DNA of 12,198 bases from Bacillota bacterium (GCA_023398105.1 JAEWST010000125.1:1-12198); one strand, 5' to 3'. Positions 1 to 8,227 are shown, numbered from the stretch's first letter. Numbers and translations are program-made. Notes: generated by a model not told the origin, from the sequence alone.

Positions 1-2
1 TA

Positions 3-140
3 TACTCTTTGGAACCATCTGCAGAATTTAATAGAACAATGCTTGCTGAACAATTTAATCAAAGCTTATCAATTAATGAGGTGCCTGATGAAAATGATAT
101 TATAGAAATCGACGATGAAGAATTGGATGAAGAAGAATAA
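3..140 (+). CDS. C-terminal end of an unidentified protein with an acidic tail (partial, cut by window edge)
   Basis: An open frame enters from the left edge and runs for 45 codons to a TAA. No start codon is needed inside the window, so this is the end of a larger gene. The last 17 residues (DENDIIEIDDEELDEEE) are almost all acidic. Such tails occur on many unrelated bacterial proteins and do not identify a family. The next possible start (197) lies 56 bp downstream on the same strand, so the two could be co-transcribed. I do not recognise the protein. The codon pattern looks coding and there is no competing frame with a similar run. Confidence 0.55.
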   Translation, partial: YSLEPSAEFNRTMLAEQFNQSLSINEVPDENDIIEIDDEELDEEE

Positions 141-196
141 AAAGCAAGTTTCTCTAGGTTTATGGTAATGGGAGGTTTATTCGGAGGATAAAAAAT

Positions 197-417
197 ATGG
201 GTGAAGATCAAAATGAGCTTAAATTATCGGACGAAGAGCTAAAAACTATAATGCTTGAACGGATGAATCACCTGAGTACACCGGTACACCTTTTCACGAC
301 AGAAGAATGTTGGACATTGTATTTATGGAGAGTCGTGTTGAAACGGACGCATTGACAAATCTTTATGTCAAGGCAAGGCGGAGGTTCACGCAGAAGTTTA
401 GGAGTATAAAATGCTGA
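197..417 (+). pseudogene. Small unidentified ORF, probably frameshifted near 256-262
   Basis: An ATG at 197 has a good ribosome binding site (GGAGG at 183-187, 9-nt gap). It opens MGEDQNELKLSDEELKTIML and stops at 353-355 after 52 codons, with the last 25 codons looking random. From 259 a second frame takes over without a start codon. It reads TDESPEYTGTPFHDRRMLDI and then MESRVETDALTNLYVKARRR, ending at TGA 415-417, and looks more protein-like. The simplest reading is one gene of about 73 codons broken by a single-base indel near 256-262. I do not recognise a family. The alternative is that the 52-codon frame is the real small protein. The call is moderate to weak. Confidence 0.35.
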
Positions 418-439
418 TTTAGGGTGGTGATATTCAATA

Positions 440-1283
440 ATGAAGGTATTGGGATAGCAGCAACTAAAGGCTGTATGCGATATTTTAGCAGATACAGGGC
501 AAGGATTTACGAAAACCGAGTTATCTCGGCGATTAGAACAAAGTCGGATAATTTTAGTAGATGGCGGAAGTTCTAATAATGGGTATACTTTTACGATTGG
601 TTTAAATAAGAGAGATTGGTTATACAATTGCCTAGCAAATGAGTTAAATATAACTCAATCATTCGTAAAAGTATTTGACTTTATCGAAAAAGCACTCAAT
701 CCAGCTGCGTTTACAGGAGAGAGCAATAGAGCCAAATATAATTATCTTTTTGAAGAAACCAACAAAGTATTATTATTAGCTGGACTAGCTGTTAATAATG
801 AAGGAAAGCTCATTGAAGTAATACAAGCCAAGACTTTGAATGAATTAGACAGACGAATTAACCATTTGAATAGAGAACTCTATAATCGTGCGATACATAG
901 TGAAGTCCAAAAAATATTGTATAAAAGATTATTTGAGAAAAGACTATTATGATACCGTGTTTGAAGCTGCTAAAGGTTTAGCAGAGCGCGTCCGCCAAAT
1001 CACAGGGCTGACCACAGATGGTGGTGAACTATTCCAAAAGGCATTTGCGAAGAATGACCCTTATCTTTTTTTCAATGCCATGCAGACGGACAGTGAAAAA
1101 AGCGAGTTTACCAGGTTAAAAGAACTGATTGAAGCAATTTTTCATTTAGTAAGAAATCCAGCAGCTCATACTCCTAAAATTAATTGGAAGGTGGATGAAG
1201 TAAAGGCATTGGATATATTGACACTTATTTCATTCGCCCATAAGTATTTAGACGAATGTCAGGGTATGCCAAATAAAAGATAG
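440..1283 (+). pseudogene. TIGR02391 (Ymh-like) family gene, inactivated by a nonsense codon and a frameshift
   Basis: The reconstructed product is about 280 residues. The start is ATG 440, preceded by AGGGTGGTGA at 421-430. The frame reads MKVLG, then a TAG at 455-457, then QQLKAVCDILADTGQGFTKT and onward with no stop to about 908. At the A6 run 909-914 the frame slips by one base. In the other frame the protein continues (YCIKDYLRKDYYDTVFEAAK, later FHLVRNPAAH and DILTLISFAHKYLDE) to TAG 1281-1283. The C-terminal half, with the RNPxAH motif, matches my memory of the TIGR02391/Ymh domain, often found beside defence and mobile genes. Its biochemical role is not established. Removing one A restores the frame across 909-914. 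The piece from 888 can look like a separate 131-aa ORF, but its first residues are out of the family frame. Two independent lesions argue for a true pseudogene. Confidence 0.75.
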
Positions 1284-1295
1284 GAATATGCATAT

Positions 1296-1513
1296 ATGAA
1301 ATTTGATTTTAAAACATATGAGGAATTTTTAAGAGAATATCATACATACCATACACATGAATGCTCAAAGTGTGGAATGTCAATGAAATTGACATTGATT
1401 TCAGTCTAGATAATCTAGAGTTTTCTAAAAAATGGAGTTGCTTAAAAATGAATATAAATATTAAGTCTAAAGTTATTGAGTTGGGATTAGTGGTTAGAAA
1501 TAAAAGGAGCTAA
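1296..1513 (+). pseudogene. Small unidentified ORF with a CxxC motif, probably frameshifted near 1380
   Basis: An ATG at 1296, 12 bp after the TIGR02391 pseudogene and behind AGGA (1282-1285), opens a frame reading MKFDFKTYEEFLREYHTYHT followed by HECSKCGMS. It stops at TAG 1407-1409 (37 aa). From about 1380 another frame continues sensibly (DIDFSLDNLEFSKKWSCLKM, then NINIKSKVIELGLVVRNKRS) to TAA 1511-1513. Adding one base near 1380-1382 would join the two into a protein of about 72 residues. The single CxxC pair (C-S-K-C) could be half of a metal-binding site, but no second pair is visible close by. Family unknown. A real 37-aa peptide is the alternative. Confidence 0.35.
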
Positions 1514-1550
1514 AAAATAAAGAATTCTACATAAAGGATTAGGTGGAGAA

Positions 1551-1575
1551 TTTGTAAAAAAAATTTGTAAAAAAA
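1551..1575 (+). repeat. Short tandem duplication of TTTGTAAAAAAAA
   Basis: TTTGT plus eight A (1551-1563) is followed directly by TTTGT plus seven A (1564-1575). This is a two-copy tandem repeat of a 13-nt unit in the non-coding stretch after the CxxC remnant. Its likely origin is polymerase slippage. No function is implied. Confidence 0.6.
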
Positions 1576-1619
1576 TCAGTAATATGAAAGTAAAACATCT
1601 TTAGCTGTGGTTTTATGTT

Positions 1620-1646
1620 CCCTCAGACTTATGTTTTTGTTGAGGG
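1620..1646 (+). other. Imperfect hairpin CCCTCA / TGAGGG ahead of a short decayed frame
   Basis: CCCTCA (1620-1625) can pair with TGAGGG (1641-1646) across a 15-nt T-rich loop. No T tract follows the 3' arm, so it is not a convincing rho-independent terminator. The 3' arm merges into GAGGGGGTG, which would serve as the ribosome binding site for the ATG at 1656. Folding would therefore hide that site. Confidence 0.25.
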
Positions 1647-1655
1647 GGTGTACAA

Positions 1656-1808
1656 ATGCACATAAATAAACAAATGCGAGAAATGGAAGGGGCTTTTGTA
1701 GATTTATATATTATCAAACTCTCCCTGATTGAAGCATATTAAAAGCTTGATAAGAAACTAAATTAGATTGATAAGTTGATTCAAGATGGACTATGTTTCG
1801 ATATATGA
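1656..1808 (+). pseudogene. Short unidentified reading frame with two internal stop codons
   Basis: The ATG at 1656 follows a very strong ribosome binding site (GAGGGGGTG, about 1642-1650). The frame reads MHINKQMREMEGAFVDLYII and KLSLIEAY, then TAA at 1740-1742, KLDKKLN, TAG at 1764-1766, IDKLIQDGLCFDI, and a final TGA at 1806-1808. The amphipathic, Lys/Asp-rich text stays protein-like on both sides of each stop. This suggests one small gene of about 50 codons decayed by point nonsense mutations, but the sample is short and could be chance. An intact 28-aa peptide from 1656 is the alternative. No family recognised. Confidence 0.3.
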
Positions 1809-1859
1809 TATCTTATAAAATTATTTAGTTCTCAATAATAATGGCTTGGAGGCATATAG

Positions 1860-2471
1860 ATGAATTTAAATACGATACAGTACTGGCATAGACTAGAGCA
1901 TTTTTATCCATATAAATTAGAAGAACAAAATAATGATTACATTGAGACTTATACGATAGGGTCAGAAAAAAAATTTCCGAATTTTAAAAATCCCAAAATT
2001 AAGGATATCAATCAAGTTGTAAGGTATTATTCTGTATATTTAGGAATATTTAAAGTCGATAGTGCGTTACAGGTAATCGATAAAAGGTTGAAACATATTC
2101 CAAAATTTAAAGATTAGTCTGATGAAGAAAGTTGCTTTTGTAATTTCAGATTAGATTCAGAAGGAACTTTGATAAAAAAAGTTTTAGGATATCATCATTT
2201 CCATGGGCTGTTCAACGTGTAAAAGAAAATAAGATTGATTTTGATAATTGGGATGAAGATTTTCAGATGTTTCAAAAACAGGTGTTTGTAAAACTTTTAG
2301 ATTTTACAGAGCTTTTAATTACAATTTTTTTGTGTGAAGTAAGGGATTATCTCGCTAATTCAATTAATTGGAGCATTAATTATACTGATACATGGCTTAG
2401 AATTGATGATTACAGGCGACAAGCTCAATGAACCTGTTTCACAAGAAGAAAAGGAAAATCAAGAGTTGTAG
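1860..2471 (+). pseudogene. Decayed N-terminal fragment of a large protein, probably a helicase-type AAA protein
   Basis: ATG 1860 follows TTGGAGG (1846-1852). The first 85 codons (MNLNTIQYWHRLEHFYPYKL, later VRYYSVYLGIFKVDSALQVI) end at TAG 2115-2117. The same frame continues as SDEESCFCNFRLDSEGT. At about 2161-2168 it shifts: the frame from 2168 reads FDKKSFRISSFPWAVQRVKE, then KIDFDNWDEDFQMF and NWSINYTDTWLRIDD. Near 2405 it returns to the original frame (ITGDKLNEPVSQEEKENQEL) and stops at TAG 2469-2471. These segments match, in order, the N-terminus of a long clostridial P-loop/superfamily-1-type helicase family as I remember it (tryptophan-rich start, then SSFPWAVxRVKENKI and DTWLR). That match is from memory. 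The ATPase motifs would lie further downstream and are absent, so the gene is also truncated. It is certainly broken; the family name is tentative. Confidence 0.6.
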
Positions 2472-2890
2472 CAAGAATGTCGAGGCAAGAAAAGGATATG
2501 CAGATTCTTCATAACAGATTTCCAGTGTATTTTGAAGTGACCGGCAAATACTGAAAGCCCTTATTATAATGGGTTTATAGAGTTTGGCAGGCACTTTTGG
2601 TAGAACGTTGATGTTGGTAAAGTCCAGTTTAGGACAGCTAGTTTATGGAGTAGTCGGTGTGGTTAAGGTGAGGTGGCGCTTTCTAAATCGTATAAAAGGG
2701 CACAATAGAAACAATTCTGGTGAAGGGCGTCGATAAAAGTATAGATGTTTAGAAATCCGTATGATACAATATTTTACAGGAGATTTTTAGGTAGATTATT
2801 ATTATGACTATAAAAAACAGATGTAAAATCGATATGGTGATAAGTTGCAAGTTAAAAAGATATCTGTGCATGATAATGGTACGGGTTTAT
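2472..2890 (+). other. 419-bp stretch of coding debris, no intact gene
   Basis: Short protein-like runs in changing frames fill this interval. One frame around 2472-2550 reads SRQEKDMQILHNRFPVYFEV. From 2553 another reads ESPYYNGFIEFGRHFW, a TAG at 2601-2603, then NVDVGKVQFRTA. From about 2827 a third reads NRYGDKLQVKKISVHDNGTG and stops at 2890-2892. None has a convincing start and none is longer than about 38 codons between stops. The pieces are most simply leftovers of one or more deleted genes. HDNGTG resembles the DNGxG motif of GHKL ATPases, but one motif is too little to name a family. No clear promoter for the following operon was found. TATGATACAAT (2760-2770) is a possible -10 without a good -35. 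Confidence 0.5.
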
Positions 2891-2897
2891 AGAGGTG
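2891..2897 (+). promoter_or_regulatory. Ribosome binding site that decides the jetA start
   Basis: AGAGGTG at 2891-2897 is a strong Shine-Dalgarno match. It lies 9 nt before ATG 2907 (6 nt before TTG 2904), the right distance. The upstream in-frame GTG at 2895 lies inside this site and has nothing comparable in front of it, so it is unlikely to be the start. Confidence 0.65.
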
Positions 2898-2906
2898 AAT
2901 GATTTG

Positions 2907-4295
2907 ATGGACATTAGGTTTCCTGTACGTTTTTTTAATCCTTTAGTGTCTATTCATAAAAAGTATTATATTGAGATTTTGCTTTATATGGAAAAGATTA
3001 TTGAGGATGCTAAAGTTATTGCTCTAATGAGAAGCGTGTTATTAGCCCAACTTCACAGAATTTTGGACAAAAACAAGATGTTTGAGGATGTTTCTGACGA
3101 AATAGATTACAATATTGAAAAAACATCCGGTAATAAGTTAATGGATGACATGACATTTATTTTAAGATATTTTATACAAAGTGGATGGGTTGACATTGAT
3201 GAATCAGATGGATATTCATCTGACTTAATCTTTATTACTCATTATGGAAAAGAACTAACTATGTTTTTGAAAAGGCTAATGAATGCAGATGACCAATCTG
3301 GATATGTACTAAACACCTTTAATAACATAAAGCAAGTGCGTCTGATGCCTGAAAATGGATATGTATGTATTAAGAATGCCTATGAAAGCACGCAAGGACT
3401 ATTGACGAACCTAGAAATGATGTATTCTAAAATCAAGGAATACTATGTTGAACAATTAGAAAATACAAACCCAGAGGATGTCTTGAAAGCACACTTTGAT
3501 GGATACATTCATGAAGTTATAGATAGAGTTTTATTTCCATTAAAGGTTGACGATAGTATTGATAGATTTAGAGGACCTATCTTAGACGAAATTAATGAAA
3601 TTATTTCTGATACATCTCTAATAAATCAAATCATGCTTTTAGCGAAACAAACAAAGAGAATACAGAGTCAAGAAGATGGTCAAGCTATTATTTTTAAAAT
3701 GCTAAATTTTATGAAAAACCATTATACTAATATTGAAGAAATAGTAGCGCAGATAGATGAGAAAAATAATACATATACGAGAATTACAAGACAGAAATTA
3801 ACATATATGCTAAGTATGGACACAAGTATTAAGGGTAACATTATCTCAATTCTTGCTGATAGTAAGGGAAAGGATGAGGATTTTTGGATGCAGTTTGGAG
3901 ATTGTTTCCAACTATATGATGTGAAAAATATTATAGAAGATAGTTTTCATACACCCAGAAAGCGAAGAGAACTAAGCACTTCAGAGCCTATGGAAATTAT
4001 GGATGAGGAAAACTTAACACAGGAAGAGATAAATCAAGTAGTCGATACATATGGTGCACAATTTACAAAGGCAAAGGTAAATAGTTATGCTAACGAACTT
4101 TTAAAAAGCAATGTACAAATTGAATCGTCTGATTTAACGATAAATTCCAAAGATGATTATTTGATGTCTATTTTTCTTGCTACCAATAGTAATGACTATG
4201 ACTGTAGTTATGAGTTTATCTTAGAGAATGGCATTGCAAATATTGGAGTTTATCAGCTGCCTAACTTTAGGTTAAAAGGAAAGAGAGAAAAATAG
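2907..4295 (+). CDS. jetA: Wadjet subunit JetA (kleisin/MukF-like), probably type III
   Basis: This 462-residue protein (MDIRFPVRFFNPLVSIHKKY at the N-terminus) is the first gene of a four-gene Wadjet operon. The opening RFFNPLxSxxKxxYxxILL pattern matches the JetA family (Pfam JetA, formerly DUF5716, as I recall) used by type III systems. In Wadjet, JetA is the kleisin-like bridge between the two JetC heads and holds JetB dimers, forming the loop-extruding condensin-like complex. Residues 1-130 look like a helical winged-helix region (TFILRYFIQSGWVDIDESDG). The middle is mostly helical. A charged linker lies at 348-375 (HTPRKRREL, then acidic). The C-terminus ends FRLKGKREK. I chose ATG 2907 for its ribosome binding site; a GTG four codons upstream is possible. 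The stop lies 1 nt before jetB. No lesion is visible. The subunit assignment rests mainly on operon order and motif memory. Confidence 0.82.
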   Translation: MDIRFPVRFFNPLVSIHKKYYIEILLYMEKIIEDAKVIALMRSVLLAQLHRILDKNKMFEDVSDEIDYNIEKTSGNKLMDDMTFILRYFIQSGWVDIDESDGYSSDLIFITHYGKELTMFLKRLMNADDQSGYVLNTFNNIKQVRLMPENGYVCIKNAYESTQGLLTNLEMMYSKIKEYYVEQLENTNPEDVLKAHFDGYIHEVIDRVLFPLKVDDSIDRFRGPILDEINEIISDTSLINQIMLLAKQTKRIQSQEDGQAIIFKMLNFMKNHYTNIEEIVAQIDEKNNTYTRITRQKLTYMLSMDTSIKGNIISILADSKGKDEDFWMQFGDCFQLYDVKNIIEDSFHTPRKRRELSTSEPMEIMDEENLTQEEINQVVDTYGAQFTKAKVNSYANELLKSNVQIESSDLTINSKDDYLMSIFLATNSNDYDCSYEFILENGIANIGVYQLPNFRLKGKREK

Positions 4296-4296
4296 T

Positions 4297-4920
4297 ATGT
4301 TAATAGACGAATTAAGTATAGAAGAAAAAGAAAAAATTAAACTTCTTTGTCAGAAATTATTTCATGAGAACTATATTCCAGAATACATATTTTCACCGAA
4401 TGAACAGTTAAGAAAAGCAAATTCGGATTACTATATGCTACTATCTAATTTTGGTGCAATCAGTGAGTTATTAGATAGCTGTGGTTGGTCTTTAAACAGA
4501 GATGACAATGCCGGAGTTATTTATATTACTAGCAGTTTTCCAATAGCAAAAGTGATTTTATCAAAAACAGAAAGCTTCTTTTTGTTTGCGCTAAGATTAA
4601 TATACGATCAGAAAAGGACAAGTGCAAGTGCGACAGGGCATGTATTTATTTTCATAAGAGATTTAATAGAGCAATTGTCATCATTAGGAGCATTAGAACA
4701 AGTTACAAAGCAAGATCGAAAAAAAGCATTACAGACATTAAAAAATAAGAACATTATTTCAAAAATCAGCGGTGACTTATCAGAGTTAGATACAAAAATA
4801 GCAATATTACCATCAATACTCTGTGTAATTTCTGCAAATAAGGTGGAATTATTAAAAAAATCATTGGAATGTGTAAAGGTAGAAGGTGAGATGGAGGAAG
4901 AGGAAGATGATTCAATTTAA
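4297..4920 (+). CDS. jetB: Wadjet subunit JetB (KITE/MukE-like)
   Basis: The 207-residue product sits between JetA and the SMC-like JetC, the position and size expected for JetB, the winged-helix KITE subunit that binds the kleisin JetA. I recall the type III version as DUF6063; this is from memory. Two winged-helix-like modules are suggested at about 40-90 (LLSNFGAISELLDSCGW, then GVIYITS) and 90-175 (FFLFALRLIYDQKR, ending NKNIISKISGDLSELDTKIA). The last 13 residues form an acidic tail (VEGEMEEEEDDSI). The DNA coding for that tail is also the ribosome binding site of jetC, and the reading frames overlap by 14 nt. The start follows the jetA stop by 1 nt, with AAGAGAG at 4281-4287 as the likely binding site. 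Translation is probably coupled across all four genes. No damage seen. Confidence 0.78.
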   Translation: MLIDELSIEEKEKIKLLCQKLFHENYIPEYIFSPNEQLRKANSDYYMLLSNFGAISELLDSCGWSLNRDDNAGVIYITSSFPIAKVILSKTESFFLFALRLIYDQKRTSASATGHVFIFIRDLIEQLSSLGALEQVTKQDRKKALQTLKNKNIISKISGDLSELDTKIAILPSILCVISANKVELLKKSLECVKVEGEMEEEEDDSI

Positions 4921-7900
4921 ACGTCTTTTAATGATAAACTGGATGTACTATGGTATACAAGTTGTAGATTTTGACACATCAAACTTGGTAACAGGGGTTA
5001 CTGGTTCCGGAAAATCTGCTATGATAGATGCGTTGCAGATAGTTATGCTTGGTGAGGTAGGCGGAGCCTTTTTCAATAAATCTGCAACAGGAAACAAGTC
5101 CCAAAGAACTATTCGCACATATTTACGTGGAAAATATAATACAGATGAATTTAAAAGAGGAAAGAAGTCATTCAGCAGTTATATTGTTACAGAGTTTTTC
5201 GATACAATTGAAAATGAATCATTCTGTTATGGAATTATGTTTGATTTGGGTTCTGATGATGATTTAAGAAATGATTTCTTTACTATTAAAAAGGCTTTTC
5301 AAACGGAATGGTTTTTAAATAACAGAATTGCTAAAACTAGAGCTGAATTAAAAGAGTTTTTTAAGAAAAACGAAATAGATTATAGCATTTTTGATAGTAA
5401 TAAAGATTATCGTGGAGACTTAATATATCGATTAGGAGTATATGATGAAAGCTTTTTCAGGCTGTTTAGGAATGCTGTGGCATATACGCCTCTAGACAAA
5501 ATTGAAGATTTTATTGTTCACAATATTTGCAATATTGAAAATACTATTGATATTGAGCAAATGAAGACCTCAATTCATGAGTACCATCGTATGTCTAAGG
5601 ATTTGACAAATTTCATAGATCGGAAGAATAAACTTGAAGAAATAAATAAGGTGTATAAGGAATATAGAAATAAATTTTCTCTTCTTCAAGAGCAACAATA
5701 TTTTATAGATAGGTCAAGTGTGGATTGTGTTAGAGAAAATATACTAGCGAAAGAGGTTGAATTAAAACAAAATTTAGAAACACATACTGCAAAAACACAA
5801 GAGAGTGAACAATTAGAAGATGAGCAAAGGGTACTTAGTAGCAAATATACTCAATTAATTCAAGAGATAGCTCAAAATCCGGAAAAGCTACGCAAAGAAT
5901 ACTTAAGTGAAGAATACAAAAAAAATGATACGCTTATTAAAGAAAGCAAAACAAACGGAGAAAAAAGGCTATTGAAACTTCAACAAAGGGCATCAGCATG
6001 GCAAAAACACCTTTTGTGTATTTTAGATAATCAAATTTTAGACAAGGCTTCAAAAGAGAAGGTTTTGAATTTACAACAATACTTAGCTGAATGTAACCTT
6101 TATACTGTTAATAACTTTGAAAAATTTGATTGCTTGAGATTGTCACAACAAAATACATTATTAAGCAGTTTAAAGAATGATATTACAAGTAAAAGAGGAA
6201 TTTCGGAAACAGAATTAAGTCAGACAACAACAGAAATTATTGCTTATAATCAAAAAATATCCGAATTGGAAACAGGAAAAAAACAATATGATAAAGGGTT
6301 GTTAGAATTTAAATTACATTTAGAAAAAGAGCTTAGCAAATGTTTTGGAAAGGATATAAAAACTGAAATACTCGCTGACCTATTAACTATTACCGATTTG
6401 CGGTGGACAAATGTAATAGAAGGATATATGTATCGTCAAAAGATGTATTTGATGGTAGATCCGATATATTATAAACAAGCGCTTCATATCTACAAACAAT
6501 TTTGTAAGGAGAATTTCGGTGAGAATTTTGGGTTGTTTGATGGAGCGAAAGTTTATGAAGATAAGAAAACGATTCATTTTAAAGGGCTTAGCCATGTGAT
6601 TAAATCCCAAAATAAATATGCAATGGCATATGTGGAATATTTATTAGGACATGTAGTTCGGGTGGATAGCATAGAAGATATTCGTAACTATAACACTGCA
6701 GTTACTGATGATGGTATGCTGTATAAAGGGTATGCTTGCACAAAAATGTCTTCAAAACAGTGGCAGAGGCACTTTATTGGTGAAGATTCTATTAAGCAGC
6801 AATTATCGGAAGCGAGGGAGCAATTAGCGCAATTAAAAAATAAACAACAGCAGTTAAAACATGAACTTTCATTATTGGAGCCAATGGTGAATGAAGAAAT
6901 TTTCGGTGCAGACTACATAGAGGTATTATCCATTGCTGTTGACAAGCTTAAAGATATTCCTCAACTGAATAAAAAATGTGATGAATTATTTAACGAACTT
7001 AATAAGATAGATGATAGCTATGTTAATAATTTAGAGAACGATAAGAGTCAAATTGAGAAAACTAATGCTCAACTTTCAATTAAAATGAAATCATTGGGCA
7101 ATGAAATTGGTGGATTAGAGAAAGAAAAAAATAATTTAGAAGAGGAAATTGGCAGGCTGGGGGATCAATTCACTTCTGAAAGTAAAAAATTTGATAATAT
7201 ATATTGTGATATGCCCTATATTAATGATAGTTTAAAACTACGTTACGAAGAAATTATTCGTCAAAAAGGCTCTGCACAGAAAGTAAAGGAAGCATATGAG
7301 CAAGCCTTGAAAACAACAGAAACTAACTTAAGCAATAAAAAATATGAATTTCAGAACAAAATACAAGATTATAACAAAAGTCATACAGAATATTCAATTA
7401 GTAATGATATTTTAAGTAATGAATGGGTTTTGGCATATGAAAATGCAAATAAGATTGACATTGAGAATTATCAGAATAGGATTACTTCTGCACAAAGAAA
7501 GTCTGAGGAATTATTTAGAAATGAGTTTATCAATCAAATTAAGCGTAATATTGACACAGCAAAGCGAGAGATTAAAGGCTTGAATAAATCTTTGTCAGAA
7601 TATACCTTTGGTAAAACCAAATATCGTTTCAAATGTGAACCTACAGAAAATGCAGAACTTAGAAGTTACTATGAGATGATTATTGATCCAAGACTAGATG
7701 GATATAGCTTGTATAATGAAGAGATTTATAGGCAATATGAACCGCTTATTAAAACATTATTTAGCATGATTGCATCAACTGAGGATGATATTTCTACAAG
7801 AGAAGAAATTGAGAGAAACATAAATAAATTCAAATCATTTCAGACGTATTTGAAATTTGATTTAGTAGAGGTAGATGAAAGCGGTAAAGAGCAGCCCTTG

Positions 7901-8227
7901 AGCATAATGATGGGCAGCAAATCGGGTGGCGAAAGACAAACACCATTCTACATTGCTATTTTAGCATCATTAATGAAAGTATATCGAATGAATGAGAATG
8001 CAAACAGTTTGCGTCTTGTAGTCTTTGATGAGGCGTTCGATAAGATTGACACTTCCAGAATAGAAGAGTTTGTCACAATGCTTAAGAGTACTGGGTTTCA
8101 ATGTATAATAGCAGCACCAAACGATAAAACTGCTTACATTGCACCTGTAGTTAACCGTACCTGGGTAGTTATGAAACCAAATGACACGACATCACAAATT
8201 TGCGCGTATAAGCAGTTGGAGAATTGA
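4907..8227 (+). CDS. jetC: Wadjet subunit JetC (SMC/MukB-like ABC ATPase)
   Basis: This 1106-residue protein is the motor of the Wadjet complex. It has the full SMC layout. An N-terminal ATPase half carries Walker A GVTGSGKS at 30-37. A first coiled-coil arm, rich in Gln/Glu/Lys, spans about 225-480. A hinge-like globular part lies at about 490-625 (RWTNVIEGYMYRQKMYLMVD, later YVEYLLGHVVRVDS), resembling the MukB-type hinge. A second coiled coil spans about 625-900. The C-terminal half has the ABC signature SGGE at 1006-1009 and Walker B LRLVVFDEAFD at about 1035-1045, with catalytic Glu 1042. All catalytic motifs are intact. ATG 4907 is preceded at the right distance by GGAGG (4893-4897); the frame can extend 7 codons up to a GTG at 4886, which has no binding site of its own. 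It overlaps jetB by 14 nt, and jetD starts 1 nt after its stop. Confidence 0.92.
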   Translation: MIQFKRLLMINWMYYGIQVVDFDTSNLVTGVTGSGKSAMIDALQIVMLGEVGGAFFNKSATGNKSQRTIRTYLRGKYNTDEFKRGKKSFSSYIVTEFFDTIENESFCYGIMFDLGSDDDLRNDFFTIKKAFQTEWFLNNRIAKTRAELKEFFKKNEIDYSIFDSNKDYRGDLIYRLGVYDESFFRLFRNAVAYTPLDKIEDFIVHNICNIENTIDIEQMKTSIHEYHRMSKDLTNFIDRKNKLEEINKVYKEYRNKFSLLQEQQYFIDRSSVDCVRENILAKEVELKQNLETHTAKTQESEQLEDEQRVLSSKYTQLIQEIAQNPEKLRKEYLSEEYKKNDTLIKESKTNGEKRLLKLQQRASAWQKHLLCILDNQILDKASKEKVLNLQQYLAECNLYTVNNFEKFDCLRLSQQNTLLSSLKNDITSKRGISETELSQTTTEIIAYNQKISELETGKKQYDKGLLEFKLHLEKELSKCFGKDIKTEILADLLTITDLRWTNVIEGYMYRQKMYLMVDPIYYKQALHIYKQFCKENFGENFGLFDGAKVYEDKKTIHFKGLSHVIKSQNKYAMAYVEYLLGHVVRVDSIEDIRNYNTAVTDDGMLYKGYACTKMSSKQWQRHFIGEDSIKQQLSEAREQLAQLKNKQQQLKHELSLLEPMVNEEIFGADYIEVLSIAVDKLKDIPQLNKKCDELFNELNKIDDSYVNNLENDKSQIEKTNAQLSIKMKSLGNEIGGLEKEKNNLEEEIGRLGDQFTSESKKFDNIYCDMPYINDSLKLRYEEIIRQKGSAQKVKEAYEQALKTTETNLSNKKYEFQNKIQDYNKSHTEYSISNDILSNEWVLAYENANKIDIENYQNRITSAQRKSEELFRNEFINQIKRNIDTAKREIKGLNKSLSEYTFGKTKYRFKCEPTENAELRSYYEMIIDPRLDGYSLYNEEIYRQYEPLIKTLFSMIASTEDDISTREEIERNINKFKSFQTYLKFDLVEVDESGKEQPLSIMMGSKSGGERQTPFYIAILASLMKVYRMNENANSLRLVVFDEAFDKIDTSRIEEFVTMLKSTGFQCIIAAPNDKTAYIAPVVNRTWVVMKPNDTTSQICAYKQLEN

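Noticed and set aside
455..457. Stop-codon readthrough or recoding at TAG of the TIGR02391 gene
   Set aside because: No downstream structure or recoding signal is apparent, and the gene has a second frame lesion, so ordinary decay explains it better.
268..627. 119-codon minus-strand open frame
   Set aside because: It lies opposite the TIGR02391 pseudogene and the 197-417 remnant, has no binding site, and its protein text is Cys/Pro-rich and random-looking.
2804..2902. 32-codon + frame overlapping the start of jetA
   Set aside because: No binding site, Met/Cys-rich text, and it runs through the jetA ribosome binding site in another frame.
6383..6610. Minus-strand open frame inside jetC (likewise 8348-8569, 8786-8980, 9279-9509 and 9733-9975)
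   Set aside because: All lie fully or mostly inside well-supported + strand genes, have no Shine-Dalgarno site and show no recognisable motif.
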